A DNA stretch of 47,220 bases. It comes from Actinomyces timonensis DSM 23838 (GTDB lineage: Bacteria; Actinomycetota; Actinomycetes; Actinomycetales; Actinomycetaceae). The stretch spans positions 1,336,068 to 1,383,287 of the forward strand of contig NZ_JH806632.1 of assembly GCF_000295095.1 (NCBI RefSeq), in the 5' to 3' direction. Both the position numbers and the translations under genes were made by a program. Numbering within the stretch: the first letter of the stretch is position 1; every line of letters starts with the position of its first letter. The notes beneath the pieces are model-generated. The model worked only from the letters and a program-made list of their open reading frames with translations. It did not search any database and was not told where the DNA came from. This document shows, one piece after another, positions 35,969-44,589 of the stretch.

Positions 35969-37486
35969 GTGAGCACCGCGACCACCGACGCCCCAGCACT
36001 GGCACTGCGCCTGTACGACTCCGCCGCGCGCGACGTCGTCCCCCTGGCCCCCACCGTCACCCCCGGGGTGGTGGGCATCTACCTGTGCGGCGCCACCGTC
36101 CAGGGCTCCCCACATATCGGCCACATGCGCTCGGGCATCGCCTTCGACGTGCTGCGCCGCTGGCTGGAGCGCTGCGGGCAGAAGGTCGTCCTCATCCGCA
36201 ACGTCACCGATATCGATGACAAGATCCTGTCCAAGTCCGCCGCCGCCGAGCCCTCCGTTCAGTGGTGGGCCTGGGCCCAGCGCTTCGAGCGCGAGTTCGA
36301 CGCCGCCTACCGCGCCCTCGGCGTCGCGCCCCCCACCTACGAGCCGCGCGCCACCGGCCACGTCCCCGAGATGATCGACCTCATCTCCCGCCTCATCGAC
36401 GCCGGCCACGCCTACGTCGGCTCGCCGGGCAACGTCTACTTCGACGTCGCCTCCCTGCCCGACTACGGCTCGCTCACCAACCAGCGCCTCGAGGACCTCG
36501 CCACCACCGAGGACGAGGCCCAGATCGACGACGACGTCGAGGCGGACAAGCGCTCCCCGCGCGACTTCGCCCTGTGGAAGGCCGCCAAGCCCGGCGAGCC
36601 CTCCGACGCCGCCTGGGACACCCCCTGGGGGCGCGGCCGCCCCGGCTGGCACCTGGAGTGCTCCGCCATGAGCCGGCGCTACCTCGGCGATGAGTTCGAC
36701 ATCCACGGCGGCGGCATCGACCTGCGCTTCCCCCACCACGAGAACGAGCAGGCCCAGTCCCACGGCGCCGGCTGGGGCTTCGCCCGCCACTGGGTCCACA
36801 ACGCCTGGGTGACCATCAAGGGCGAGAAGATGAGCAAGTCCCTGGGCAACTCGCTCGTCGTCGCCGAGCTGCTCAAGGCCTACCCCGCGCCCGTCCTGCG
36901 CCTCGCGCTGGGCACCGTCCACCACCGCTCCACGGTGGAGTTCTCGCAGGAGACCCTCGGCGACGCAGCCGCCCTCTGGGAGCGCCTGACCGGAGCGATC
37001 ACCCGCGTGTTCAAGCAGTACGCTGACGGCGGGGGCAACCTTGTGGACGCCCCCGCCTCCGAGCTGCGCTCGCGGCCCCTGCCGGCCGAGTTCACCGCCG
37101 CCATGGATGAGGACCTCAACCTCGCCGCCGCCATGGCCAGCGTCCACGCGGCCCTCAAGGCCCTCAACGCCGCCCTCGCCGCGCCCGCCCCCGAGCCCGC
37201 GGCGATCGCCGCCGCGGCCCTCGACCTGCGCGCCATGCTCGACGTCCTCGGGCTCGACCCGCTCGCCGAGCCCTGGCGGGCGGGCGTCCTCGGCGGCGCC
37301 GGGTCCGACGGCTCCGATGCCGCCATGGGCGCCCTCGACCACCTCGTCGCCGCGCTCCTCGATGAGCGCGCCCAGGCCCGCGCCGCCAAGGACTGGGGCC
37401 GCGCCGACGCCCTGCGCGACCAGCTCGCGGCGGCCGGCGTCGTCGTCGAGGACTCCGCGGGCGGCGCCCGCTGGCACCTCGGCTGA
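35969..37486 (+). CDS. cysS: Cysteinyl-tRNA synthetase
   Basis: This class I synthetase of 505 residues charges tRNA-Cys. It has the Zn ligand Cys and HIGH motif in [19 protein letters not shown] (near 30-50), further Zn ligands around WHLECSAMS and [15 protein letters not shown], and the KMSKS loop [12 protein letters not shown] (near 287). The C-terminal helical anticodon domain ends [24 protein letters not shown]. The GTG start at 35969 has TAGGCT ending 6 bases before it and no Shine-Dalgarno, so the transcript may be leaderless. It follows ispF by 42 bases and precedes rlmB, the common actinobacterial order ispF-cysS-rlmB. Confidence 0.97.
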   Translation: MSTATTDAPALALRLYDSAARDVVPLAPTVTPGVVGIYLCGATVQGSPHIGHMRSGIAFDVLRRWLERCGQKVVLIRNVTDIDDKILSKSAAAEPSVQWWAWAQRFEREFDAAYRALGVAPPTYEPRATGHVPEMIDLISRLIDAGHAYVGSPGNVYFDVASLPDYGSLTNQRLEDLATTEDEAQIDDDVEADKRSPRDFALWKAAKPGEPSDAAWDTPWGRGRPGWHLECSAMSRRYLGDEFDIHGGGIDLRFPHHENEQAQSHGAGWGFARHWVHNAWVTIKGEKMSKSLGNSLVVAELLKAYPAPVLRLALGTVHHRSTVEFSQETLGDAAALWERLTGAITRVFKQYADGGGNLVDAPASELRSRPLPAEFTAAMDEDLNLAAAMASVHAALKALNAALAAPAPEPAAIAAAALDLRAMLDVLGLDPLAEPWRAGVLGGAGSDGSDAAMGALDHLVAALLDERAQARAAKDWGRADALRDQLAAAGVVVEDSAGGARWHLG

Positions 37487-37552
37487 GCAGCCTCTCTCCC
37501 CCCGACCACCAGCCACCACCCCCATGACGACCCGCTGATAGGAGGGCATGCG

Positions 37553-38548
37553 ATGCCCGGCAACGAGCAGTACCCGGGCCCCCGGCGCCGCCCCGGGACC
37601 AAGAAGGGCGCCACCAAGGGGTCGGGCGGCAACCGCCGCCAGCGCCTCGAGGGCAAGGGCCCCACCCCCAAGGCCGAGAACCGCGTCGGCCACCCCAAGG
37701 CCCGCGCGAAGGCCCGGGCGGAGGCCCGCGCCGTCGGCGCCAACCAGCGCGTCAACCAGATGGAGCGCCTCAAGAAGGGCTTCGGCGTGCCCGAGGGCTT
37801 CGAGGTCGTCTGCGGCCGCAACGCGGTGGCCGAGGCCGCCCGCGCCGGTGTGCCCATCAGCCGCGTCTTCATGGCCGTCTCGGCCGCCTCCGATGACCGG
37901 CTCGGCGCCGTCGTCCGGCGCGCCGCGCTGCTCGGAGCCCCGGTCCTGGAGACCACTCGACTCGACCTCGACGCCCTCACCGACCGCGCCGCCCACCAGG
38001 GCGTGGCCATCGAGATCCCCGCCTACGAGTACGCCACCGCCGCCGACCTGCTCGACCGCGCCCGCTCGCTCGGCCACACGCCCCTGCTCATCGCCCTCGA
38101 CCAGGTCACCGACCCCCACAACCTCGGGGCGGTCCTGCGCTCGGCCGGGGCCTTCGGCGCCGACGGCGTCATCATCCCCGAGCGCCGCAGCGCCGGGGTC
38201 ACCGCCACCGCCTGGAAGGTGTCCGCCGGCGCGGCCGCCCGCGTGCGCGTGGCCCGCGAGACCAACCTCGTGCGCGCCCTGCGCGAGCTGAAGAAGGAGG
38301 GTTGCTTCGTCGTCGGGCTCGACGGCGGGGGCGACACGCCCGTGGGAGAGCTCTCCCTGGCGGACGCGCCGCTCGTCATCGTCACCGGCGCCGAGGGCGC
38401 GGGGCTGTCCCGCCTCGTGCGCGAGACCTGCGACATCATCGCCTCCATCCCGATCTCGGCGAGCGTGGAGTCCCTCAACGCGGCCGTCGCCACGGGCATC
38501 ACCCTCTACGAGGTGGACCGCCTGCGCCGCGCGGCGGCCGAGGGCTGA
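37553..38548 (+). CDS. rlmB: 23S rRNA (guanosine-2'-O)-methyltransferase RlmB
   Basis: This is a SpoU-family (SPOUT knot) 2'-O-methyltransferase of 331 residues that modifies G2251 of 23S rRNA. A long basic N-terminal tail (about 1-75, Lys/Arg/Gly-rich) is typical of actinobacterial members. The L30-like substrate domain begins VVCGRNAVAEAARA. The knot has motif 1 DQVTDPHNLGAVLRSAGAFG, motif 2 VTGAEGAGLSRLV and motif 3 IPISASVESLNAAVATGI. TAGGAGGG lies upstream of ATG 37553. It is the third gene of the ispF-cysS-rlmB set. Confidence 0.95.
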   Translation: MPGNEQYPGPRRRPGTKKGATKGSGGNRRQRLEGKGPTPKAENRVGHPKARAKARAEARAVGANQRVNQMERLKKGFGVPEGFEVVCGRNAVAEAARAGVPISRVFMAVSAASDDRLGAVVRRAALLGAPVLETTRLDLDALTDRAAHQGVAIEIPAYEYATAADLLDRARSLGHTPLLIALDQVTDPHNLGAVLRSAGAFGADGVIIPERRSAGVTATAWKVSAGAAARVRVARETNLVRALRELKKEGCFVVGLDGGGDTPVGELSLADAPLVIVTGAEGAGLSRLVRETCDIIASIPISASVESLNAAVATGITLYEVDRLRRAAAEG

Positions 38549-38681
38549 GCTGGCGGGGCGGGAACCACGGGGCGGCACTGGGCGCCCCTGGGTGGCTCTG
38601 GGCGCCCTTGCGCCGCCCTCCATTCACACGCGGGCCGGATTGCTGCCACAATGGGCCGCAGTCAACCCCGAGGAGACCGCC

Positions 38682-39917
38682 ATGGCACAGGACGCATCGC
38701 AGCGCTGGAACCGCACGGAGGGCGTCGTCATCGCCCCCGGCACAGCGCCCCAGGACGTGGCCGCGCGCCTGGACTCCGAGCGCGTCGTCGCGCGCCTCGA
38801 GTGGTACCCGAGCACACCGCACCTGCTGTCGATCACCCTGCTCACCGACGCCGAGGCGCGGGTCGCCGTCACCCCGCCCAGCCGCGGCGGCGTCGTGCCC
38901 GGCATGGGGGTCAGCGAGCTGGCCGAGACCCTCGCCCGAGCCTTCAGCGCCTCGGTGACAATCGGCCCCGCCTCCTTCGACGCCCTTCCCGACGACGCCG
39001 AGCTGCCCGAGCTCGCCCGCCACGCCACCCCCACGGCGCGCACCGTCATCGTCTCGCCGATCAGCGCCTACATGGTGCCCCTGCAGGCCACGCTCCTCGA
39101 GCGCCCCCTCGCCGTGGCCACCCTCCCGGAGATCGACCGCCGCATCGTCCTGCACTCCGGCGAGGGCCTGTCGCTCGGCATGTTCGGCTGGGACGAGGAG
39201 TCGCTGCCCGCGCTCGTCCTGACCGTCGACGAGGGGGATATGACCGTTCGCGCCGTCACCACGGGGGACTCCGAGGACGACGCCGTCTTCTCCTGGGGCA
39301 TGACCTCCCAGTACGTGTGGGGCGGGGTGGCCGAGCCGGGGCCCGCGCTGAGCGCCGTGGTGGACGACCTCCTCACCGATGTCACTGACGCCTCGGCGAT
39401 CGCCGCCGCCATTCCGGGCGCCGACGCCGAGGCCGTCGCCAAGGCACTGGCCACCCCGGGCGCCGCCGGTCTGACCGCGATGGTCGAGGCCCTGGGGCTG
39501 CCGGGCTGGGTGGACCAGGTGCTCTCCGGCGCGCTGGCGCCCGTGGAGGTGCCCGGCGTCGTCGTCCACGAGCCCCGCGGCCTGGCCAACGCCGTGACCC
39601 GCTCCGTGGGCCTCATGGTGAGCGACCCGGGCACGCCCGGCCAGGCGATCCGGCAGGCCTACGTGGAGACCGTCACGGAGAAGCCGTGGACGGTGCGCGC
39701 CGCCCTCGTCCTGGAGGGCGGGGTCGGCGGGGCGCTGCTGGGCGCGGCCATGCGCCGTCGCGGCGGGGTCCACAAGGGGGTGGCGGCGGTGGGCGCCATG
39801 GTGCTCGTCGACGCGATCCTCCAGGCCTCACTGGCCTCCGTGGTGCGCCACCGCGAGCTGCGCCGTCGCGCTGACGAGGAGACGCGCCTCGTCGACGCCC
39901 AGCTCGTCTCCGACTGA
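38682..39917 (+). CDS. Conserved protein of unknown function
   Basis: The 411-residue protein matches no family I can name. The N-terminal half (1-215) is mixed alpha/beta with a strand-rich middle (TARTVIVSPISAYMVPL, RRIVLHSGEGLSLGMFGW). The C-terminal half is Ala/Val-rich and helical and contains two moderately hydrophobic stretches (VLEGGVGGALLGAAM and GVAAVGAMVLVDAILQASL) that could sit at the membrane. GAGGAG lies 7 bases before ATG 38682, which decides the start. It is followed within 5 bases by the dispersed repeat motif at 39922. Confidence 0.75.
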   Translation: MAQDASQRWNRTEGVVIAPGTAPQDVAARLDSERVVARLEWYPSTPHLLSITLLTDAEARVAVTPPSRGGVVPGMGVSELAETLARAFSASVTIGPASFDALPDDAELPELARHATPTARTVIVSPISAYMVPLQATLLERPLAVATLPEIDRRIVLHSGEGLSLGMFGWDEESLPALVLTVDEGDMTVRAVTTGDSEDDAVFSWGMTSQYVWGGVAEPGPALSAVVDDLLTDVTDASAIAAAIPGADAEAVAKALATPGAAGLTAMVEALGLPGWVDQVLSGALAPVEVPGVVVHEPRGLANAVTRSVGLMVSDPGTPGQAIRQAYVETVTEKPWTVRAALVLEGGVGGALLGAAMRRRGGVHKGVAAVGAMVLVDAILQASLASVVRHRELRRRADEETRLVDAQLVSD

Positions 39918-39921
39918 TCCA

Positions 39922-39952
39922 CCGAGACCGGGCGATCAGCACGGCGAGAATT
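39922..39952 (+). repeat. Dispersed 3'-end motif, copy 2
   Basis: It matches copy 1 (21230-21258) exactly over its first 29 bases, then reads AATT where copy 1 reads ATTC. It starts 5 bases after the stop of the 38682 gene and reads in that gene's direction. Unlike copy 1 there is no clear inverted partner nearby. Confidence 0.8.
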
Positions 39953-40036
39953 GCTCTGGCCCGTCGCGCGGAGGCTCGCCCCCTCCGCAACCGGCTTGGG
40001 CAGGTCGGAGTCGGAGAGGACTCACGCGCGGCGTCC

Positions 40037-40816
40037 CTACTCGGTCCGGCGCCAGTCGCGTAGGCCGATCAGCGCCAGCGCCGTCCCCAGGGCCAGCATG
40101 AGGAGTGCTCTCCACACGGTCCCGGACGAGACGTCCGCGCCCGCGTACACGCGGACCAAGGCGTCGAACCAGATCTTCAAGGGATTCCACTCCAGGGCTC
40201 CCTTGAACCACTCGGGCAGGGGGTCGATCGGGCCCGCCGCGCCTGAGCCGAAGAAGAGGATGAAGAAGATGGCCGCCGTCAGCGCCTGGATGGTGCGGGC
40301 CCCGAATGGCAGCGTCCCGAAGAAGAAGCCGACGGCGCACAGGAACGCGATGAGGCTGAGGTTCAGGACGATGAACGCCGGGCTCGCTGCCTCGGCCCGC
40401 AGCCCGTGGGCGAGCCCCACCACGGCGATGATGATGGCTGAGGCGAGCGCCATCATCACGAGCATGGCGATCGTGATCGCGGCGCCGAAGACCTTCCCGG
40501 GCAGGGGGAGGGCCTTGTACCTGCGGTCGACCTGGCGCGAGCGCAGCTCGGCGACGTAGATGGGCAGTCCCATGAGGAGGAGGTTCGCCCCGATGGTTCC
40601 GATCAGGGAGGGGAACATCGTGTCGATGAACCGCAGATCCGTGTCGGGGATCGGCTCCTCCGCGTATGGGAGGCACAGGAACACGTAGACCACCAGGGGG
40701 AGGGCCAGGGAGAAGAAGACGGCCACGGGCTCCCGCAGGAGCAGGAGCAGCTCCTGGATGGACCAGACGCGCAGCATCCTTCGCTGCGATCCCGCCTTGT
40801 CGTCGCGCGCCATCAT
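40037..40816 (-). CDS. ABC-2 type transporter permease
   Basis: The 259-residue integral membrane protein has six hydrophobic segments: AVFFSLALPLVVYVFLC, FPSLIGTIGANLLLMGLP, IAMLVMMALASAIIIAVVG, FIVLNLSLIAFLCAVG, ALTAAIFFILFFGSG and ALLMLALGTALALIGL. The layout is that of ABC-2 exporters. The start at 40816 overlaps the ATPase stop, so the pair is coupled. It is the last gene of the unit LytTR, DUF3021, ATPase, permease; such exporters in LytTR-controlled units often handle peptides or antimicrobial compounds. Substrate unknown. Confidence 0.88.
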   Translation of the reverse strand: MMARDDKAGSQRRMLRVWSIQELLLLLREPVAVFFSLALPLVVYVFLCLPYAEEPIPDTDLRFIDTMFPSLIGTIGANLLLMGLPIYVAELRSRQVDRRYKALPLPGKVFGAAITIAMLVMMALASAIIIAVVGLAHGLRAEAASPAFIVLNLSLIAFLCAVGFFFGTLPFGARTIQALTAAIFFILFFGSGAAGPIDPLPEWFKGALEWNPLKIWFDALVRVYAGADVSSGTVWRALLMLALGTALALIGLRDWRRTE

Positions 40817-41814
40817 GCCGCCTCCTCGCCTGAGAGCGCCGCGGGCCGCGGCACCGGGCCATCGCTCCTGCTTCTGCTGCTCGTGCTGTCCGCCACGACG
40901 ATGGCGAACACGTCCTCCAGACGGACCGGGCCCATGCGGGTCTCCATGCTCCCCGCGCCGGGGGCGCGGTCGATGGACCGGGCCAGGTCCTCCATCTGGG
41001 CGGCGCTGCCGACGACGACCAGGGAGTTCCCGCTGCGCCCGTAAGGGCGCCCGGAGGCGCGCACCAGGGACGACGCCTCGGGCGTCGGAGACATGATCCG
41101 CAGGCGCCGGTCCCCGTCCAGGGCGGCGAGCACCTGCTCGACCGAGCCGCGCAGGCGGATCCGCCCGTCCGCCATGACCAGCAGGTCGTCGCAGAAGGCC
41201 TCCGCCTCCGCCATATCGTGGGTGGTGGCCAGCACGGCGCAGCCCGCGGCGCTCTGGGAGCGGATGAAATCCCATACGGTCGCCCGCCCCTCGGGGTCGA
41301 TACCGCTGGTCGGCTCGTCGAGAACCAGCAGGGAGGGGCGGCCCAGCGTCGCGCACAGGATGTCCAGGCGCCGGCGCTGCCCACCGGACAGGTTGTCCAC
41401 CGTGGCGCCGAGGAAGGCGTCCACGCGCAGCCTCTCGGCGAAGGGCCGCCAGTCTGCGGGGTCGCGGTACAGGCACGCCACAGCCCGGATGACCTCGCGG
41501 ACCTTGATCTTGGCCGGCAGGCCGGAGGTCTGCAGCTGGACGCCGACGTGGAAACGGTGCTCGCCGCCGGGGACCACCGGGATCCCGGCGATCGTGGCCC
41601 GCCCCGCGCTGGGACGGCGCAGGCCGATGAGCATCTCGACCGTCGTCGTCTTCCCGCAGCCGTTGGGGCCCACCAGGACCGCTGCGCGCCCTGCCTCCAG
41701 GGTGAGGTCCACGTGGTCGACGACGTTCACGCCGTCGTAGGTCTTGGTCACCCCCTCCAGGGTGGCGACGGCGGGGCCGGAGCGCCGGTCGCGGTTGGGC
41801 CAAGCGGTGGTCAT
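40813..41814 (-). CDS. ABC transporter ATP-binding protein
   Basis: The 333-residue ATPase has Walker A GPNGCGKTTT, Q-loop VGVQLQTSGLP, signature NLSGGQRRRLDI, Walker B LLVLDEPTSGIDPEG and switch His in LATTHD, which is the DrrA-type exporter pattern. After the nucleotide-binding domain (about 18-235) comes a C-terminal extension with a beta-rich part (DGDRRLRIMSPT, NSLVVVGSAAQMEDL) and a Ser/Arg-rich tail. It follows the DUF3021 gene with a 49-base gap and overlaps the permease start. Confidence 0.92.
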   Translation of the reverse strand: MTTAWPNRDRRSGPAVATLEGVTKTYDGVNVVDHVDLTLEAGRAAVLVGPNGCGKTTTVEMLIGLRRPSAGRATIAGIPVVPGGEHRFHVGVQLQTSGLPAKIKVREVIRAVACLYRDPADWRPFAERLRVDAFLGATVDNLSGGQRRRLDILCATLGRPSLLVLDEPTSGIDPEGRATVWDFIRSQSAAGCAVLATTHDMAEAEAFCDDLLVMADGRIRLRGSVEQVLAALDGDRRLRIMSPTPEASSLVRASGRPYGRSGNSLVVVGSAAQMEDLARSIDRAPGAGSMETRMGPVRLEDVFAIVVADSTSSRSRSDGPVPRPAALSGEEAA

Positions 41815-41863
41815 CGTGGTCTCCTTCCTGGTGGCGGGGCTCAGAGACGGGCGGCGCGCGGGC

Positions 41864-42310
41864 TCAGCGCTCGCTCAGGCGGGCGTTGACGGCATTGATC
41901 GTGCGGCGGTAGCGCAGGTAGTTGGCCACCCAGATCACGGTGTAGATGATCAGGAAGACCACGGCGAAGCCGAGGGCCGTGGAGGCGGAGAACCACTTGA
42001 GGTACCAGCCGGCCGTGAGGACGGAGCCACCCACGAGGCCCAGGTGCGCGAGGGTGCTCGTGGCGATGCTCAGGCGGTCGGAGCGGTAGACCTCGGAAGC
42101 GAGCATGCAAACCCCGCCGAGCAGGGCGTAGACGAGCAGCTCGACGAGGACGGCGACGTTCTCGTTGGCGAAGCCCGACAGGAAAGCGGGGTTCCCGGGG
42201 GTGTATCGCGTGCCGCCGGCGGAGGAGACGACGAGCGTCTGAAGGGTTCCGACGGTCACGCCCGCGAGGGATCCGGTCCCGAGGCTCTTGAGGAGGTGTG
42301 CGGCGATCAT
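41864..42310 (-). CDS. DUF3021 membrane protein (likely LytTR partner)
   Basis: The 148-residue protein has four hydrophobic segments (GTGSLAGVTVGTLQTLVV, VAVLVELLVYALLGGVCMLAS, LAHLGLVGGSVLTAGWYLKWF, LGFAVVFLIIYTVIWVANYLRYR) and a conserved-looking last helix with W-x-x-x-Y-L. Size, topology and its place between a LytTR gene and an ABC exporter fit DUF3021. In streptococcal LytTR regulatory systems a membrane partner restrains the LytTR activator, and the same role is inferred here. The gap to the LytTR gene is 26 bases. Confidence 0.85.
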   Translation of the reverse strand: MIAAHLLKSLGTGSLAGVTVGTLQTLVVSSAGGTRYTPGNPAFLSGFANENVAVLVELLVYALLGGVCMLASEVYRSDRLSIATSTLAHLGLVGGSVLTAGWYLKWFSASTALGFAVVFLIIYTVIWVANYLRYRRTINAVNARLSER

Positions 42311-42336
42311 TGGGATTCTGTCCTGTCTGTATGGGG

Positions 42337-42780
42337 CTAGAGGCCGAGCGCGGCCTTGAAGCGGGGGATCGAGCGCCGCGAGACGAAGCAGCGGGTGCCG
42401 TCGCGCAGTTGGACGCAGATCGTCCCGGCGCCGGACATATCCATGAAGGCCACGTGCGCCAGGTTGACGATCTCTCCCTGGTTGATGCGGATGAAGTCAC
42501 TGCCTGGCAGGAGGCGCTCCAACTCGTGCAGGCGCGGCTGGACGCGCCAGGTGCCGGCGGCGTCGTGGGCGTAGACCCGCTTGTCGCGAGTGAAGAAGCG
42601 CAAGACGCGGGCGGGCTCCAACAGGACGGTGCGATTGCCGCCAGTGCCGGTCAGGCGGGGAGGAGCGCCCAGATGGGTCAGTGCCGACTCGATCTGGCGC
42701 ACCTCCTCGTCCAAGGCCTGGGCCCGGACGCTCACCTCCGTCTCCTCGACACGGGGATCGACGTGGATGCTGATCTTCAT
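42337..42780 (-). CDS. LytTR-domain transcriptional regulator
   Basis: The 147-residue regulator has a short N-terminal part (1-45) and a LytTR DNA-binding domain (about 50-147) with VLRFFTRDKRVYAHDAAG, WRVQPRLHELERLLPGSDFIRINQGEIVNL and RCFVSRRSIPRFKAALG. There is no receiver domain, so it is not a classical response regulator. It is the first gene of the four-gene unit with DUF3021, ATPase and permease. Two 13-bp direct repeats with a 21-base period (42867-42900) upstream fit a LytTR binding site. Confidence 0.92.
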   Translation of the reverse strand: MKISIHVDPRVEETEVSVRAQALDEEVRQIESALTHLGAPPRLTGTGGNRTVLLEPARVLRFFTRDKRVYAHDAAGTWRVQPRLHELERLLPGSDFIRINQGEIVNLAHVAFMDMSGAGTICVQLRDGTRCFVSRRSIPRFKAALGL

Positions 42781-42866
42781 GACTACCTCAGGCGCGTGCG
42801 GTGGGGCGGGGCTCGCGCCCCGCTATCCAGTCAAGCGCAGCCGCGGGCGGGAGTGGGCATGGATCC

Positions 42867-42900
42867 GGACAAGCGGTCGGTGCCGGGGGACAAGTGGTCG
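42867..42900. promoter_or_regulatory. Candidate LytTR binding site (21-base-spaced direct repeats)
   Basis: GGACAAGCGGTCG (42867-42879) and GGACAAGTGGTCG (42888-42900) differ at one base and are 21 bases apart, which is two helical turns. LytTR proteins bind tandem direct repeats with this kind of period. The pair lies 87-120 bases upstream of the LytTR start. Confidence 0.65.
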
Positions 42901-42958
42901 TCGGACTGCCTCGATCCCGATCGGCCGCCACCGCCCCAGCCACCGCCCAGACCGCTCC

Positions 42959-42995
42959 AGGACATCCGAGACACGATCGATGCCTCAGATGTCCT
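42959..42995. other. Hairpin in the LytTR-DUF4032 intergenic region
   Basis: A 12-bp inverted repeat with one mismatch (AGGACATCCGAG at 42959-42970 against 42984-42995) encloses 13 bases. It lies beyond the DUF4032 stop on the minus strand and may serve as a terminator. Confidence 0.5.
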
Positions 42996-43006
42996 GACGC
43001 ACCACA

Positions 43007-43034
43007 GTCTCGCCGTGCCGTTCGCCCGTTCTCG
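43007..43034 (-). repeat. Dispersed 3'-end motif, copy 3 (diverged)
   Basis: Read on the minus strand this is the CGAGACCGGGCGATCAGCAC-type motif with four differences in 28 positions. It lies 16 bases beyond the stop of the 43050 gene, in that gene's direction, like copies 1 and 2. Confidence 0.6.
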
Positions 43035-43049
43035 TGCAGGGAGGGGCGT

Positions 43050-44426
43050 TCACTCGCCCTTGAACTTCATGCCGGCGGTGAAGCCGAAGGGGTTGGCGCT
43101 GTAGGCCTCGGCCGTCTCCTCGTCGCGGGCCGCGAACTCGGCGTCGTCCTCGATCGGAGCTTCCTCCTCGTCGTCGACGAAGATCGCCGCCATCTCCTGG
43201 GTGTCCCCGAGCGACAGGTAGGACTCCTCATCCCAGTGCTGGGGGAGCACATGGGCGATGTAGTCCTGCACGGCCTCCTCGGTGGACACATCCCGCTGCT
43301 GGGCCTCCGACATGTACCAGCGGTGCTCCAGGACCTCGTGGAAGATCTCCGCGGGCTGGAGCTTGCGGCGCAGCTCGATCGGCACGGACTGGATGGTCGG
43401 CTCGAAGACCTCGGCGAGCCAGCTGTGCGCCACCTGCTCGATGGGACGGTCCCGCATCCCGCGCGTGGCGCGGTAGGCCTCCAGGTCGTTGAGCATGCGG
43501 CGCCCCTGCCGCTCCTGGACATCCAGGCCCGTCAGGCGCAGCAGGCGGCGGTGGTAGTAGCCGGCGTCGACGACCTTGGGCTGGATGACGAGGTGCTCCC
43601 CGGTCTCGTCCGTGCGCATGTTGAGCTCGCCGACGTCGAATCCCTGCTCGTTGAGCTGCTCGATACGGCTGCGCACCCGCCAGCGCTCCCCCATGGCGAA
43701 GGACTCCTCGCCGGTGAGGATCTCCCACAGGTCGTGGTAGCGCTCGACGATCCGGTCCCCGACCTCGATCGTGTCGACGCTCGGCTCCAGGAGCGCCCCC
43801 GCCTGCAGGTCCATGAGCTCGCCGATGATATTCGTGCGGGCGACGTCGATGTCGTAGAGGCGCTTGCCCTCCGTGAGCCCGCCCTCGGGGTAGAGCTCGC
43901 CCGTCTCCGCGTCCACGAGGTAGGCGGCGAACTCGCCGGCGTCGCGGCGGAACAGCGTGTTGGACAGCGAGACATCCCCCCAGTAGAAGCCCAGGAGGTG
44001 CAGGCGCACGAGGAGCACGGCGAGGGCGTCGATGAGGCGGGTGGCGGTGTCCGGGCTCATGTACTGGCTGAACAGGGCGCGGTAGGGCAGCGAGTAGGAC
44101 AGGTGCTCCGTGACGAGGGCGGAGTTGAGATGCTCGCCGTCGACGCCCATGCGGCCCGTGATGACGGCGGTCGGGATGACGCAGGGGGCGCCCAGGCGCA
44201 CGAGGTCTCGCAGCAGCTCGTACTCGCGGTGGGCGACCGACTCGCCGATCTCCTTGACCGCGATGACGCGCTCGGAGAGGTTGACGAAGCGCACGACGTG
44301 CCGTGACAGGCCGCGCGGCAGGGCCGCCAGGACATCCTGGGGCCACTCCTCCAGGGGGAGCTCCCAGGGCAGGTCGAGGAGGGCCGGGTCGATCGTCGCG
44401 GCCGAGATCTGCATGGACATGAGCAT
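43050..44426 (-). CDS. DUF4032 kinase-like protein
   Basis: The 458-residue cytoplasmic protein is of a family found mainly in actinobacteria. The N-terminal half is kinase-like (related to the LPS kinase group): a candidate ATP Lys in RVIAVKEIG, a catalytic loop WGDVSLSNTLF and a DFG-like VDAETGE. The C-terminal half is the DUF4032 domain, ending in an acidic tail. Three in-frame ATGs lie close together (44426, 44420, 44414), and the first is given here. It stands directly downstream of the MsmK/UgpC-type ATPase, an association I recall as common in actinobacteria. Substrate unknown. Confidence 0.85.
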   Translation of the reverse strand: MLMSMQISAATIDPALLDLPWELPLEEWPQDVLAALPRGLSRHVVRFVNLSERVIAVKEIGESVAHREYELLRDLVRLGAPCVIPTAVITGRMGVDGEHLNSALVTEHLSYSLPYRALFSQYMSPDTATRLIDALAVLLVRLHLLGFYWGDVSLSNTLFRRDAGEFAAYLVDAETGELYPEGGLTEGKRLYDIDVARTNIIGELMDLQAGALLEPSVDTIEVGDRIVERYHDLWEILTGEESFAMGERWRVRSRIEQLNEQGFDVGELNMRTDETGEHLVIQPKVVDAGYYHRRLLRLTGLDVQERQGRRMLNDLEAYRATRGMRDRPIEQVAHSWLAEVFEPTIQSVPIELRRKLQPAEIFHEVLEHRWYMSEAQQRDVSTEEAVQDYIAHVLPQHWDEESYLSLGDTQEMAAIFVDDEEEAPIEDDAEFAARDEETAEAYSANPFGFTAGMKFKGE

Positions 44427-44513
44427 GGGACGATTCTTGCAGGAATCCCGCGGCGACGGGCCGCCCAGGTGGTCACGGCCCGGCGGCGGGCCGCCCGGTG
44501 CCCGCGCATGCGA

Positions 44514-44549
44514 GGAGCCCCGCCCCCGCCGTGGTGGGAACGGGGCTCC
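44514..44549 (-). terminator. Hairpin terminator after the sugar ABC ATPase gene
   Basis: Arms GGAGCCCCG (44514-44522) and CGGGGCTCC (44541-44549) are perfectly complementary, with a smaller GC stem inside. It lies 41 bases beyond the stop of the 44590 gene. Confidence 0.6.
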
Positions 44550-44589
44550 GGTGCGGGCCCGGCCCGGAGGCCGCGGCTCGCGGATGCGA

